A stretch of 64,000 nt of DNA from Actinomycetes bacterium (lineage in GTDB: Bacteria; Actinomycetota; Acidimicrobiia; Acidimicrobiales; JAJYXR01), in the NCBI GenBank assembly GCA_021801795.1, contig JAJYXR010000030.1, positions 62,001 to 126,000 of the forward strand, given 5' to 3'. The notes beneath the pieces were generated by a model. It ran no database searches and was not told the origin of the DNA. It saw nothing but the letters and a program-made list of their open reading frames with translations. Below are positions 41,964 to 50,247 of the stretch, one piece after another (positions within the stretch are counted from its first letter, which is position 1; each line of letters begins with the position of its first letter). The position numbers were made by a program, and so were the translations under genes.

Positions 41964-43225
41964 GATCGCAGGAGCAGGGGCAGGGGCAGGGGCAGGGGCA
42001 GGGGCAGGGGCAGGGGCAGGGGCAGGGGCCAGATCCCGGCGCTGCGCTCGCGGGCCTGAAGGTCCTGGAGCTGGCTCATGTGATCGCAGGCCCCATGGCA
42101 GGCACCCTGCTGGCCGACCTCGGAGCCGACGTGGTGCACGTGGAGCCACCTGGCACCGGGGACACCCACCGCGGGATGGGACCGAAGAAGGACTCTGTGG
42201 CCCTCTGGTGGAAGGTGGCCGCCAGGAACAAGAGATCCGTGACGCTGGACCTGCGCTCCGCCAGGGGCCGGGAGGTCGCGATGGAGCTGGTCGGCTGGGC
42301 CGACGTGGTGATAACGAACCTCCGCTACCGGACGCTCAGGGAATGGGGACTCGACTGGGACTCCCTGCATGCCAGGTTTCCGCGACTGGTCTACTGCCAG
42401 GTCTCGGGGTTCGGTGCGAACACCACGCTCAGGGACGCACCGGGATTCGGCAAGGTGGGCGAAGCCCGCAGCGGAGTAGTGCACGTCACCGGCTTCCCCG
42501 ACACGCCACCGGTCCACACCGGCTTCTCACACGGGGACAGCGTGACCGCCCTGATGGCCGCGTTCGCCATATCGGCCGTGCTCCACCGGCGGGACACCGA
42601 CCCCGAGTTCGATGGGGAGTGGATAGACCTGGCCCTGTTCGAGAGCCTCTACCGGCTGCTCGAATGGCAGGTGATAGTCCACGACCAGCTCGGCACCATA
42701 CCCGAGCGTGCGGGCAACCGCCTGGCCGTGGCTCCGGCTGCGGTGATCAACACCTACCAGTCGTCCGACGGCACCTGGATCACCGTGACCTCCGCGACGC
42801 TGCGCTCGGTGCAGAACATCGCTGCCCTTCTCGGTCTGGCGCGAGACGACTACTCGACCCTCGAGGATCAGCTCGCGCGCCGGGACCTGCTGGACGAGAA
42901 GCTCCGCACCTGGATTGGCGCCCACAGCGCCGAGCAGTGCATGGAGGCCATGGCGCGAGCCGAGGTGGTCGCGTCGCCGATCTTCAGCGTCGCCGACATC
43001 ATGGCAGATCCCACATACGCGGAACGTGAGGACGTGGTCACAGTGGACGACGACGAGCTGGGCCCGGTCCGCATGCAGGCAGTCGTGCCGAGGCTCGCGG
43101 AGCACCCCGGGAGCATATGGAGAGCCGGACCGTCGCTCGGGGCGGATAACGACCTCGTCTACGGCCAGTGGCTGTCCATGGACCCCGAACGGATCGCCGC
43201 GCTCAGAGAGGAGGGGGTCATCTGA
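41960..43225 (+). CDS. Class III (CaiB/BaiF) CoA transferase
   Basis: 421 residues from ATG 41960, overlapping the previous stop. After the start comes a (Gln-Gly)9 run, then the family opening LAGLKVLELAHVIAGPMAGT, LGADVVHVEPPGTGDTHRGM and SVTLDLRSARGREVAMELVG. The catalytic Asp is probably Asp193 in HGDSVTALMA, equivalent to Asp169 of formyl-CoA transferase; EFDGEWIDLALFESLYRLLE and the C-terminal domain follow. It would activate an organic acid with CoA from another acyl-CoA. The stop and the next start share one base (TGATG), so translation is coupled. Confidence 0.9.
   Translation: MRSQEQGQGQGQGQGQGQGQGQGPDPGAALAGLKVLELAHVIAGPMAGTLLADLGADVVHVEPPGTGDTHRGMGPKKDSVALWWKVAARNKRSVTLDLRSARGREVAMELVGWADVVITNLRYRTLREWGLDWDSLHARFPRLVYCQVSGFGANTTLRDAPGFGKVGEARSGVVHVTGFPDTPPVHTGFSHGDSVTALMAAFAISAVLHRRDTDPEFDGEWIDLALFESLYRLLEWQVIVHDQLGTIPERAGNRLAVAPAAVINTYQSSDGTWITVTSATLRSVQNIAALLGLARDDYSTLEDQLARRDLLDEKLRTWIGAHSAEQCMEAMARAEVVASPIFSVADIMADPTYAEREDVVTVDDDELGPVRMQAVVPRLAEHPGSIWRAGPSLGADNDLVYGQWLSMDPERIAALREEGVI
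41975..42028. repeat. Nine CAGGGG hexanucleotide repeats at a gene start
   Basis: CAGGGG repeats nine times without a mismatch, five codons after the start of the CoA-transferase gene, encoding (Gln-Gly)9. Six-base units keep the frame, so slippage would change only the length of the N-terminal tail. G-rich repeats of this form can also fold into G-quadruplexes in the non-template strand. Confidence 0.97.
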
Positions 43226-44103
43226 TGCCCGGAGCCGGCCGCGGGGCCTACGGGAACATACGGAGCATCCTGGAATCGCCCATCCTCGATGCCCACCGGT
43301 GGGGCAAGGTGCCGGCTATCCCCGCAGACGCGGTGCTGCTCGACATGGAGGACTCCGTGCCATCGGCAGCGAAGGACGAGGCCCGGGACGAGGTCATGCG
43401 GTGGCTCGCGAATCCCGAGGCGTTGGGAAGAAAGCTGGCCCTTCCCAGGTGCAACTCCCTCCGCAGCCCCTGGGGAGAGGACGACCTGAGAGCCTTGGGC
43501 GTGGCGCGGGCGCCAGTCGTCGTCTACCCGAAACTCCACGACCTGGCGGAGCTGACCGATGCGCGGGCTCTGCTGAACGCCTCGGGATCAGACCCCGACA
43601 TGTTCGTGATAGTGGAGACCGCTCAGGCTGTGGTGGAGCTGGAGAGCATCGCGCGCTCCGAGAAGGTGGCAGCCCTCATGTTCGGCCCAGCCGACCTGGG
43701 CGAGGACGCTGGCTTCGAGCTGGCCGAGAAACCCGCCTACCACTACCCGCGCTCGAAGATAGTGCTCTGCGGTGCCGCCTACGGGCTGCCCGCCTTCGAC
43801 ATGGTGTTCGTAGACGACCTCCGTGATCTCGACGCGGTGAGGAACTGCGCCATGAGCGCTCGGCGACAGGGCTTCAGGGGAATGGCGACCTTCTACCCTC
43901 CCCACGTCGAGGTCATAAACGACGTCTTCACCCCAGGGGAGCAGGAGGTCCTGGCCGCCAGGAAAGTGGTCGACGCGTACGAGGAGGCACTCGAGGCAGG
44001 GCAGGCTGCCGTCTCCATCGACGGCCGGGCACTCATCGTCCAGGACTACAAGAACGCCCTGCAGGTCCTGGCCAGGGCCCCCAGGGACCCTGGGTCTGGC
44101 TGA
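43225..44103 (+). CDS. HpcH/CitE-family CoA ester lyase
   Basis: 292 residues. TIM-barrel lyase of the citrate lyase beta/malyl-CoA lyase group: RSILESPILDAHRWGKVPAI near the start, LLDMEDSVPSAAKDEARDE (Mg and substrate binding), VYPKLHDLAELTDARALL, VETAQAVVELESIA, MFGPADLGEDAG and the C-terminal RGMATFYPPHVEVINDVFTP segment. These enzymes split or form (3S)-citramalyl-, malyl- or beta-methylmalyl-CoA. Together with the CoA transferase upstream this recalls itaconate or citramalate breakdown, but the additional carboxyltransferase has no place in that pathway. Confidence 0.9.
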   Translation: MPGAGRGAYGNIRSILESPILDAHRWGKVPAIPADAVLLDMEDSVPSAAKDEARDEVMRWLANPEALGRKLALPRCNSLRSPWGEDDLRALGVARAPVVVYPKLHDLAELTDARALLNASGSDPDMFVIVETAQAVVELESIARSEKVAALMFGPADLGEDAGFELAEKPAYHYPRSKIVLCGAAYGLPAFDMVFVDDLRDLDAVRNCAMSARRQGFRGMATFYPPHVEVINDVFTPGEQEVLAARKVVDAYEEALEAGQAAVSIDGRALIVQDYKNALQVLARAPRDPGSG

Positions 44104-44131
44104 TCACCCAGCACAGAGCGGCCCAGGACGC

Positions 44132-44353
44132 TCAGCTCTCTATGACCACCACCACGTCGCCCTCCCCTACCGCGTCGCCCTCGGCCACCCTCACCTCGCT
44201 CACGGTCCCGCCACAGGGTGACCAGAGCGGTATCTCCATCTTCATCGACTCCATCACCAGCAGCTCCTGGCCCGAGTCGACGCTGTCCCCAGGAGCTACC
44301 CTGACCTTCCAGATAGAACCCGTCACCTCGGAGGCTACGTTAGTGGTAGGCAT
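44132..44353 (-). CDS. Stand-alone biotinyl/lipoyl attachment domain
   Basis: A 73-residue protein that is a complete biotinyl-type hammerhead: VTGSIWKVRVAPGDSVDSGQ, the ESMKMEIP motif with modified Lys38, and GGTVSEVRVAEGDAVGEGDV. The ribosome site AGGAGGAG stands close upstream of ATG 44353. MKM is the biotinylation signature, so it most likely carries carboxybiotin for the carboxyltransferase at 39599, though it is on the opposite strand. It recalls the small biotin carriers of actinobacterial acyl-CoA carboxylases and of sodium-pumping decarboxylases; no membrane decarboxylase subunit is present. Confidence 0.92.
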   Translation of the reverse strand: MPTTNVASEVTGSIWKVRVAPGDSVDSGQELLVMESMKMEIPLWSPCGGTVSEVRVAEGDAVGEGDVVVVIES

Positions 44354-44425
44354 GATGGCTGGCTCCTCCTCTTATATGTGGTTCCGGCCCTGCTGGCTGG
44401 GTGCCTGGCCGCGTACCCGACGACC

Positions 44426-44707
44426 ATGACCGCCAGGGGCAAACCTACAGCGACAGAGGGCTACCTGAGCGTTCACGTGATCCCGAACCAGCGGGTGAGC
44501 CGTATGGACGGTGTCGAGGGATCTACCTTGAGGGTCCGCATAGCTGCCAAGGCAGTCGACTCGCGAGCCAACGACGAGCTGGTGAGGTTCATAGCCAAGA
44601 CTCTCGGCGTGCGGCGGAGCCAGGTGGAGATAGTCGCTGGCGCGTCAGGCCGTCGCAAGATACTCCACGTACAGGGAGCCGACCCGACCAGCCTCATTCC
44701 TCGCTGA
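44426..44707 (+). CDS. DUF167 (YggU-like) family protein
   Basis: About 93 residues from ATG 44426 (the frame is open from 44378). It matches the small alpha/beta YggU fold: LSVHVIPNQRVSRMDGVEGS, LRVRIAAKAVDSRANDELVR, and GVRRSQVEIVAGASGRRKIL, in the order VxPxA-s, lkVRvxAPPvdGkAN, vxIvsGxtsrxK. The family is conserved and uncharacterised. The stop overlaps the C-terminal end of the convergent nitronate monooxygenase gene by 14 bases. It is divergent from the biotinyl gene. Confidence 0.75.
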   Translation: MTARGKPTATEGYLSVHVIPNQRVSRMDGVEGSTLRVRIAAKAVDSRANDELVRFIAKTLGVRRSQVEIVAGASGRRKILHVQGADPTSLIPR

Positions 44708-45827
44708 GAGCGCCTGCCAGGTCGGCTACGGTCTCCACGTACTCCTCGACCATCTCGGCCATCACCTGGCGTGCGGGCTTTATGGAGTCGAGGGAGCCTA
44801 CGACCTGGCCGACGAAGTAGTTCGCCAGCTCCTTGGCACCCTCGTTGCCTGCGGCAGCAGCCCTGTCGATGCGCTGGACCGCCTCTTCGACGAGAAGAGG
44901 CTGGAGCGGCATCGGCAGGGTCCCAGGCGACTCGGGGGATTCCCAGGCGTCGGTCCAGGCACTGCGGAGCTGGCGTGCCGGCTTGCCGGTGCGGGACTTC
45001 GAGCGCACGGTGTCCCGCGAGGAAGCCTCCAGGAGCTTCTGCTTCACCACCGGATGTGTCTCGGCTTCCTCTGTCGTCAGCCACACCGACCCCGTCCAGA
45101 CGCCCTGGGCGCCCAGTGCCATCGCAGCCGCCATCTGGCGACCCGAGGCTATCCCTCCCGCAGCGAGCACCGGGAGTGGTGCAACGGCCTTCACCACCTC
45201 GGGGACCAGCACCATGGTGCCGATCTCACCGGTGTGACCGCCCGCCTCGGTGCCTTGGGCCACGATTATGTCCACGCCTGCTTCCCGCTGGCGCAACGCA
45301 TGCTCCTTCGTGCCAGCCAGCGCGGCGACCAGTACCCCATGCTCGTGCGCGGCCGTGACCAGCTTCGCCGGCGGGGGACCGAGAGCACTGGCAATGAGCT
45401 TTATGGGATGCTCGAAGGCAACGTCCGCGAGCGTCGTCGGCAGCACCAGCCCACCGAGACCGGGACGGTCGGAGCGGTCCAGCTCCTCCGCGAGCTTCGG
45501 GACCCCGTAGCGATCCAGCAGATCGTCCAGGAATCGACGCTGTGGCTCGGGCAGCAGGTCATTTACGTTTATGTCCTTCAGGACGCTCGGGTCGAGGTCG
45601 CCCAGACCGCCAATGCTCGCCGGGATGAGCAGGTCTACGCCGTAGGGCTTGTCGCCTATCTGGTCCTCGATCCACCGCAGCTCTATGTCGAGCTCCTCGG
45701 GGGTGTAGGTGACAGCTCCGAGCACCCCCATGCCTCCAGCCTTCGACACTGCAGCCACCACGTCCCGGCAGTGGCTGAAGGCCAGCACCGGGTACTCGAT
45801 GCCAAGCAGTTCACATATCGTCTGCAT
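44694..45827 (-). CDS. Nitronate monooxygenase (2-nitropropane dioxygenase-like)
   Basis: 377 residues, FMN-dependent TIM barrel. Seen: LGIEYPVLAFSHCRDVVAAV and the AGGMGVLGAVTYTPEEL region, GVDIIVAQGTEAGGHTGEIG with the catalytic-type His, VLAAGGIASGRQMAAAMALG and GVWTGSVWLTTEEAETHP. GGGGGGAGCC precedes ATG 45827. Family members detoxify nitronates such as propionate-3-nitronate or reduce enoyl substrates. The C-terminal 90 residues form the lid domain typical of the actinobacterial group. Confidence 0.88.
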   Translation of the reverse strand: MQTICELLGIEYPVLAFSHCRDVVAAVSKAGGMGVLGAVTYTPEELDIELRWIEDQIGDKPYGVDLLIPASIGGLGDLDPSVLKDINVNDLLPEPQRRFLDDLLDRYGVPKLAEELDRSDRPGLGGLVLPTTLADVAFEHPIKLIASALGPPPAKLVTAAHEHGVLVAALAGTKEHALRQREAGVDIIVAQGTEAGGHTGEIGTMVLVPEVVKAVAPLPVLAAGGIASGRQMAAAMALGAQGVWTGSVWLTTEEAETHPVVKQKLLEASSRDTVRSKSRTGKPARQLRSAWTDAWESPESPGTLPMPLQPLLVEEAVQRIDRAAAAGNEGAKELANYFVGQVVGSLDSIKPARQVMAEMVEEYVETVADLAGALSEE

Positions 45828-45937
45828 CAGGGCTCCCCCCTCGTCTGCCGCGCCGTCGGGCCGGCAACGCGCAGGCTAGCGAATGAGACCTCGCACCTGC
45901 GAACCGGCTGCACAGAGGGCATCCGATGCGCGAGCTG

Positions 45938-46393
45938 CTACGAGAGCCCACGCCGGGCCAGGACCCGGAGTGCTTCGTCGGCATGCTTGGCCATGTTCAC
46001 CTCGCTGGATATGGCAGCGAGCACCCGCCTGTCGGTGTCTATGACGAAGGTCGCCCGCCGGTTGAACAGGGGGCCAGGGCGCTTCACCCCGTAGGCGGCT
46101 GCTACCTTCCTGTCTGGGTCAGAGAGGAGTGGGTAGTCGAAGCCGTGCTTGGCCGAGAAGGCCTTCTGGCGGTCGACGGGGTCCGCACTGATGCCGAGCC
46201 GGATCGCACCGAGGTCGGCGAACTCCTTTGCCAGGTCACGAAAATGACAGCTCTCAGCCGTGCATCCTGCCGTCATGGCCCTGGGATAGAAGAACAGCAC
46301 CACCGGCCCCTTGGCCAGCTCGTCGGTGAGCGACACGATGGATCCGTCCTCGCGCTCCAGGCTGAACTCCGGAGCCAGATCTCCTTCCCTCAC
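45938..46393 (-). CDS. Peroxiredoxin, Bcp/PrxQ type
   Basis: 151 residues from GTG 46393, with AGGA eight bases upstream. Seen: GDLAPEFSLEREDGSIVSLT and the active site FYPRAMTAGCTAESCHFRD with peroxidatic Cys44 and a second Cys five residues later (Cys49), the PrxQ/Bcp arrangement; ISADPVDRQKAFSAKHGFDY and FVIDTDRRVLAAI follow. It reduces H2O2 and organic peroxides using thioredoxin. Gene is on the same strand as the aminotransferase, whose stop is 55 bases upstream. Confidence 0.92.
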   Translation of the reverse strand: MREGDLAPEFSLEREDGSIVSLTDELAKGPVVLFFYPRAMTAGCTAESCHFRDLAKEFADLGAIRLGISADPVDRQKAFSAKHGFDYPLLSDPDRKVAAAYGVKRPGPLFNRRATFVIDTDRRVLAAISSEVNMAKHADEALRVLARRGLS

Positions 46394-46448
46394 CTTCGCG
46401 ATCCTACACCGGCACGGCAGGCAGATCCTTCCCGGCCGGGGCAGGGAG

Positions 46449-47618
46449 CTAGCCCAGCGCTCCGAGCTCCTCACCTAACGCCAGGGCGGCAGAGTCGATC
46501 TCCTCTGGCGTGTTGAAGAAGCCCAGGGAGAACCTGAGGGCCATCGGGCTCTCGATGGAGCGGACGATCACCCCCCTGCGCCAAAGGCGTTCCACCACCG
46601 CCTCCGGATCCACCGAGGCCAGGCGCAGGCTCACCAGGCCAGCGTGGCGCTCCGAGGTGATGACCTCGACTCCTGGTACATCGCCGAGCACGCCCATGGC
46701 TCTGTCAGCCAGGTTCTGAATACGCGCATAGGCCCAGTCCTCCCCTACCAGACCGGTGAACCACTCGAGCGCCGCCAGCTGCCCGGAGATGTCGGGCAGG
46801 TGCATCGTGCCCTGCTCGAAGCGCCTGGAGTCGGGTCTCACCAGCCAACCGCCGTAGTCGTTACAGGCCACCATCGACCCATAGCCGGCAAAGGTGACAC
46901 GGATCTGGGACAGAGACCCACGGCGGCTGTAGAGGGCTCCCGTGCCTTCGGGGCCGCAGAGCCACTTCTGGCCGGAGAGCGCGTAGAAGTCGACGCCCAT
47001 GGCCGACATGTCCAGCGGGATCGCTCCGAATGCCTGTGCCCCGTCCACCAGGACCAGGACCGAGCGGGCCCTGGCCTCTGCTGCGATCTCGGCGACCGGC
47101 AGCACGTCGCCGGTGGCGTAGGAGACATGCGACAACGAGATGAGCTTGGTGCGCGCGCTCAGCTGACCGAGCACCGCGTCCAGTGGATCCGCCCCCGAAC
47201 GCAGGTCCGCGGTCTTCACCGTCACCCCGAAGCGCTCACTGGCTACCCAGAGCGGCAGCAGGCCGCCTGGATGCTCCACGTTGGTGGTGACTGCCTCGTC
47301 ACCTGGGACCCAGTTCACCCCAAGGGTCACCAGGTTCATGCCCTCGGTGGTGTTATGGGTAAGAGACACCTCCTCGGGTTCGCAATGGATCATCGACGCG
47401 ATCCCCCGCCTGCATGCAGCCTTTACCTCCTCGACACGATCGAAGTAGGCCCTGCCGGTCCGCGGCTCGCCGAGGTGCGCGGCGGCTGCATCTGCCACTG
47501 CCGTGGCGACTGGTCTCGGCATAGGCCCTGCGGTGCCCGTGTTCAGGTAGTTCCAGTTCGCAAGCACCGGCATCTCGGTGCGCACAGCGGCGAGCTTCGG
47601 GTCCTCTGAAAGGTCCAT
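46449..47618 (-). CDS. Class V aminotransferase (selenocysteine lyase/cysteine desulfurase-like)
   Basis: 389 residues from ATG 47618. Fold-type I PLP enzyme: LNTGTAGPMPRPVATAVADA, EVSLTHNTTEGMNLVTLGVN, TNVEHPGGLLPLW, ISLSHVSYATGDVLPVAEIA, VDGAQAFGAIPLDMSAMG and PLP-lysine motif ALSGQKWLCGPEGTGALY. The family includes isopenicillin N epimerase, cysteine desulfurases and EgtE (ergothioneine C-S lyase); no desulfurase Cys loop is obvious near the C-terminus, so a C-S lyase or epimerase role is at least as likely. No ergothioneine genes are adjacent. Confidence 0.88.
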   Translation of the reverse strand: MDLSEDPKLAAVRTEMPVLANWNYLNTGTAGPMPRPVATAVADAAAAHLGEPRTGRAYFDRVEEVKAACRRGIASMIHCEPEEVSLTHNTTEGMNLVTLGVNWVPGDEAVTTNVEHPGGLLPLWVASERFGVTVKTADLRSGADPLDAVLGQLSARTKLISLSHVSYATGDVLPVAEIAAEARARSVLVLVDGAQAFGAIPLDMSAMGVDFYALSGQKWLCGPEGTGALYSRRGSLSQIRVTFAGYGSMVACNDYGGWLVRPDSRRFEQGTMHLPDISGQLAALEWFTGLVGEDWAYARIQNLADRAMGVLGDVPGVEVITSERHAGLVSLRLASVDPEAVVERLWRRGVIVRSIESPMALRFSLGFFNTPEEIDSAALALGEELGALG

Positions 47619-47730
47619 CTCGTTCCCCTGTCTAGGTCGTTCTTCGAGCACCCTAACCGACTGGACCGGCAGGCAGGTACGCATTCAGGCCACCATCCTG
47701 CGCCGCTGCCGCTGCAGTGCGCGGTACCGG

Positions 47731-48888
47731 ATGTACCATCGTCCCACTGTGCCCGCCAAGCATCGACGGACCGCCTCCAGACGGTCGGTTAGCTCCTCGG
47801 AGAGGATGCTCCATCGAAGGCGGCGCACCATCGTCATCGCCTGCCTCCTGGGAGGCGTCGCAGTCCTGGCCGTCACCTATGAGGGTGGGTCTGCCAGGCA
47901 GACCAGGACCCCGAGACCCCACCTGCACCATCCGGCTGCCCCCCCACCCAGCACCACGCCGCCCAGCACCACCTCCACCACCGTCGCCAACCGGGTGTAC
48001 GGGGTCGGCGAGGCCTCCCTGGTGGTCACCGAGCCCGGCAAGGAGCTGGTGGCACCTCACAGCCCCGACGGATCGCTGCCCGCAGAGCGCCAGGTGAGCG
48101 TCAGCATCCTCTACCCGGCCACCGGCTCTCCGCAATCGGGCCCCGTCGCACATGCTGCCCCGGCTCCAGGTGCCCCCTTCCCACTGGTGCTGTTCGGTCC
48201 CGGCTTCGACCAGCCGACTGCAGAGTACCTACCGGTGCTCGAGTACTGGGCCGCGCACGGCTTCATCGTGGCTGCCATCACCTTCCCCCTCACCAACCCC
48301 GATGCGCCCGGTGGGCCCTACAGGCCCGACATCCTGAACCAGCCCGCCGACATGGCAGCCGTCGCTAACGCTATCCTCCATGACTCCGCCACCCCCTCCA
48401 ACGGGCTATATGGGCTCGTCGACCCGGCCGAGATAGCCCTGAGCGGGCAGTCCGACGGAGGTGACACTGCACTGGCACTCGCATACAACACCTGCTGCAG
48501 AGCTCTCGACGTGTCGGCAGTGGTGATCATGTCCGGTGCGGAGCTTCACTCCTACGGCGGCTTCCCTGGGACCTTCTTCCCTGCAGGCGTCCAGTTGCCC
48601 CCGCTTCTCTCCTTCCAGGGCACCGACGACCCCACGCTGAACCCTCCTGCCTACACGAACCAGTACTTCGCGGCTGCGCCCGAACCGAAGCTGCTCGTAT
48701 GCCTCGACGGTGCGGACCACCTGGAGGCCTACACCACCACAGATGCCTACGAGTCGGTCGTCGCACAGGCCAGCACCGACTTCTTCGACCACTACCTGCG
48801 CCACGAGGCCGGCTCCCTCAGCGCGCTCCGGGAGGTGGTCGACGGATCGTCGGTCGCGAACTTCGCCACCAGCTGCCCGCTGGATTAG
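47731..48888 (+). CDS. Exported alpha/beta-hydrolase (PET-hydrolase/chlorophyllase-like)
   Basis: About 385 residues; the start could be ATG 47731, GTG 47749 or ATG 47806. A membrane signal (TIVIACLLGGVAVLAVTYEG) is followed by a Pro/Thr-rich linker and an alpha/beta-hydrolase: SVSILYPATGSPQSGPVAHA, FPLVLFGPGFDQPTAEYLPV, nucleophile Ser in ALSGQSDGGDTALALAYN and a late CLDGADHLEAYTT carrying the acid and His. Fold and signal suggest a secreted carboxyl ester hydrolase, perhaps lipase-like. Divergent from the aminotransferase gene. Confidence 0.8.
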   Translation: MYHRPTVPAKHRRTASRRSVSSSERMLHRRRRTIVIACLLGGVAVLAVTYEGGSARQTRTPRPHLHHPAAPPPSTTPPSTTSTTVANRVYGVGEASLVVTEPGKELVAPHSPDGSLPAERQVSVSILYPATGSPQSGPVAHAAPAPGAPFPLVLFGPGFDQPTAEYLPVLEYWAAHGFIVAAITFPLTNPDAPGGPYRPDILNQPADMAAVANAILHDSATPSNGLYGLVDPAEIALSGQSDGGDTALALAYNTCCRALDVSAVVIMSGAELHSYGGFPGTFFPAGVQLPPLLSFQGTDDPTLNPPAYTNQYFAAAPEPKLLVCLDGADHLEAYTTTDAYESVVAQASTDFFDHYLRHEAGSLSALREVVDGSSVANFATSCPLD

Positions 48889-48946
48889 CCAGCTTGCTCC
48901 GCTCCAGGGCCAGGGGAGCGTCAGGGGAGCGTCGGCCAGCCCGGGG

Positions 48947-49411
48947 TCAGCTGCAGGACGCGCACCTGCCGAGGAGGTCGAGCCGGTGGCCCTGCACCGT
49001 GAATCCCTCTGAAGTGGCCAGCTCGTCCAGCACCTCGGTGACGGCGATCTCGAAGCTCTTCGGCGGGGTGACGTCCACTACCCTGCCGCAGGAGACGCAG
49101 ACCAGGTGGTGGTGGTGCTCGGTGAGATCCTCCGCGAGCTCGTAGCGGGAGAACTCGTCCTCGGCGCTGAGCCTCCTCACGATCCCCGCCTGCTGGAGCT
49201 CTACGAGATGCCGGTATGCGGAGCTCCTGGGGAGGCCAGGGCGCAGCTTCTCTATGTCCGAGATGCTGAGAGGGTGGCCTGACTCCACGAGGGCCTCCAC
49301 CACGGAGCGCCGCCCGCCGGTATAGCGGCGTCCTGAGCGCTCCAGCCGTTCCCGCACCGTGCGGTCGAATGCTGCGCGGTCGAATGGGGCGCGGTCTGCC
49401 GATGCCTTCAT
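48947..49411 (-). CDS. Fur/Zur-family regulator at the end of a metal ABC operon
   Basis: 154 residues. Winged helix: GRRYTGGRRSVVEALVESGH, LPRSSAYRHLVELQQAGIVR; metal site: LTEHHHHLVCVSCGRVVDVT and a terminal CASC pair, so both zinc-binding Cys pairs are present. The start overlaps the permease stop by four bases (ATGA), so the regulator is the last cistron of the metal import operon and probably controls it through the palindrome at 53029. It could be a zinc sensor (Zur) or a manganese sensor (Mur). Confidence 0.9.
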   Translation of the reverse strand: MKASADRAPFDRAAFDRTVRERLERSGRRYTGGRRSVVEALVESGHPLSISDIEKLRPGLPRSSAYRHLVELQQAGIVRRLSAEDEFSRYELAEDLTEHHHHLVCVSCGRVVDVTPPKSFEIAVTEVLDELATSEGFTVQGHRLDLLGRCASCS

Positions 49412-50241
49412 GTGCCCAGAGCCCCGCCTGGGGTGATCGCCCCAGACCTCGTTAGAGGCTTACGGAGGAAAAGCCATCCCCTGGCCATCCCATAGGAAAG
49501 TGCTCCCAGGGCTCCTACGAAGAACCCTACCGGCCAGTTCGACAGGTAGGAAGCAGCTATCGCAAGCCACACCGTGAGCAGAGCGAGCACAACCGACAGC
49601 GTCATGGCGACGAGCGGCCTGTCCGTGAGAGACCTGGCAGCGGCTGCGGGACCGATCATCAGGCTGAACATGAGCAGGGCTCCCACCACCGGTACCGTCA
49701 TGCTGGTGGCCAGCGCCACGAGCACCAGGAAGAGCATCTCCATCCTGTAGACCGACAGGCCGCGGGCCTCTGCGATCTCGGGCACCACCGACACGGTCAT
49801 GAGGGGCCGGTAGACGAGGAGGACCCCGGCGATGCAGACCAGTGCCAGGACGCTCGTGGGGGCGACCTGGCTCCTCGATACCCCCAGCACCTCGCCGAAC
49901 AGGAGCGAGTAGATCTCGGGTGCGTACTCGACGCTCCGGCTGAGGAAGAGTGCACCGAGGCCCAGCATCACCACCAGCGCAAGTGCCGTGACCACGTCGT
50001 GGCGGCCGCTGCGACCCAGCACACCGATGCCCAGCCCTGCCGCCAGGGCGAACACCCCGAGCCCGAGCAGGGTGTTCATTCCGAGCAGGCTGGCGGCTGC
50101 CGCGCCGGCGAAGGCTCCCTGTGGAACGGCGTGCGCGACGAAGGCAGATCCCCTGAGCACCGTGAAGAAGCCGACCACCCCAGCCACCAGCGCCACGATG
50201 CTCGCCACGATCCAGGTGTTCATCATGAATCCCGAGAACAT
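49408..50241 (-). CDS. Metal ABC transporter permease (ZnuB/MntB-like), second copy
   Basis: 277 residues with about eight membrane helices. Seen: TWIVASIVALVAGVVGFFTV, RGSAFVAHAVPQGAFAGAAA, EVLGVSRSQVAPTSVLALVC and TVPVVGALLMFSLMIGPAAA, all in the ABC-3 permease pattern. The gene starts 6 bases after the stop of the first permease gene and overlaps the regulator start. The two permeases probably form a heterodimer. Confidence 0.9.
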   Translation of the reverse strand: MFSGFMMNTWIVASIVALVAGVVGFFTVLRGSAFVAHAVPQGAFAGAAAASLLGMNTLLGLGVFALAAGLGIGVLGRSGRHDVVTALALVVMLGLGALFLSRSVEYAPEIYSLLFGEVLGVSRSQVAPTSVLALVCIAGVLLVYRPLMTVSVVPEIAEARGLSVYRMEMLFLVLVALATSMTVPVVGALLMFSLMIGPAAAARSLTDRPLVAMTLSVVLALLTVWLAIAASYLSNWPVGFFVGALGALSYGMARGWLFLRKPLTRSGAITPGGALGT

Positions 50242-50247
50242 GGGCTC

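Noticed and set aside
44132-44353. Reading the biotinyl domain as a lipoyl domain
   Set aside because: The modified Lys is in MKM, the biotin signature; lipoyl domains normally have DKA or similar.
39599-44353. Sodium-pumping decarboxylase made of the carboxyltransferase and small biotin carrier
   Set aside because: The integral membrane decarboxylase beta subunit is absent from the window.
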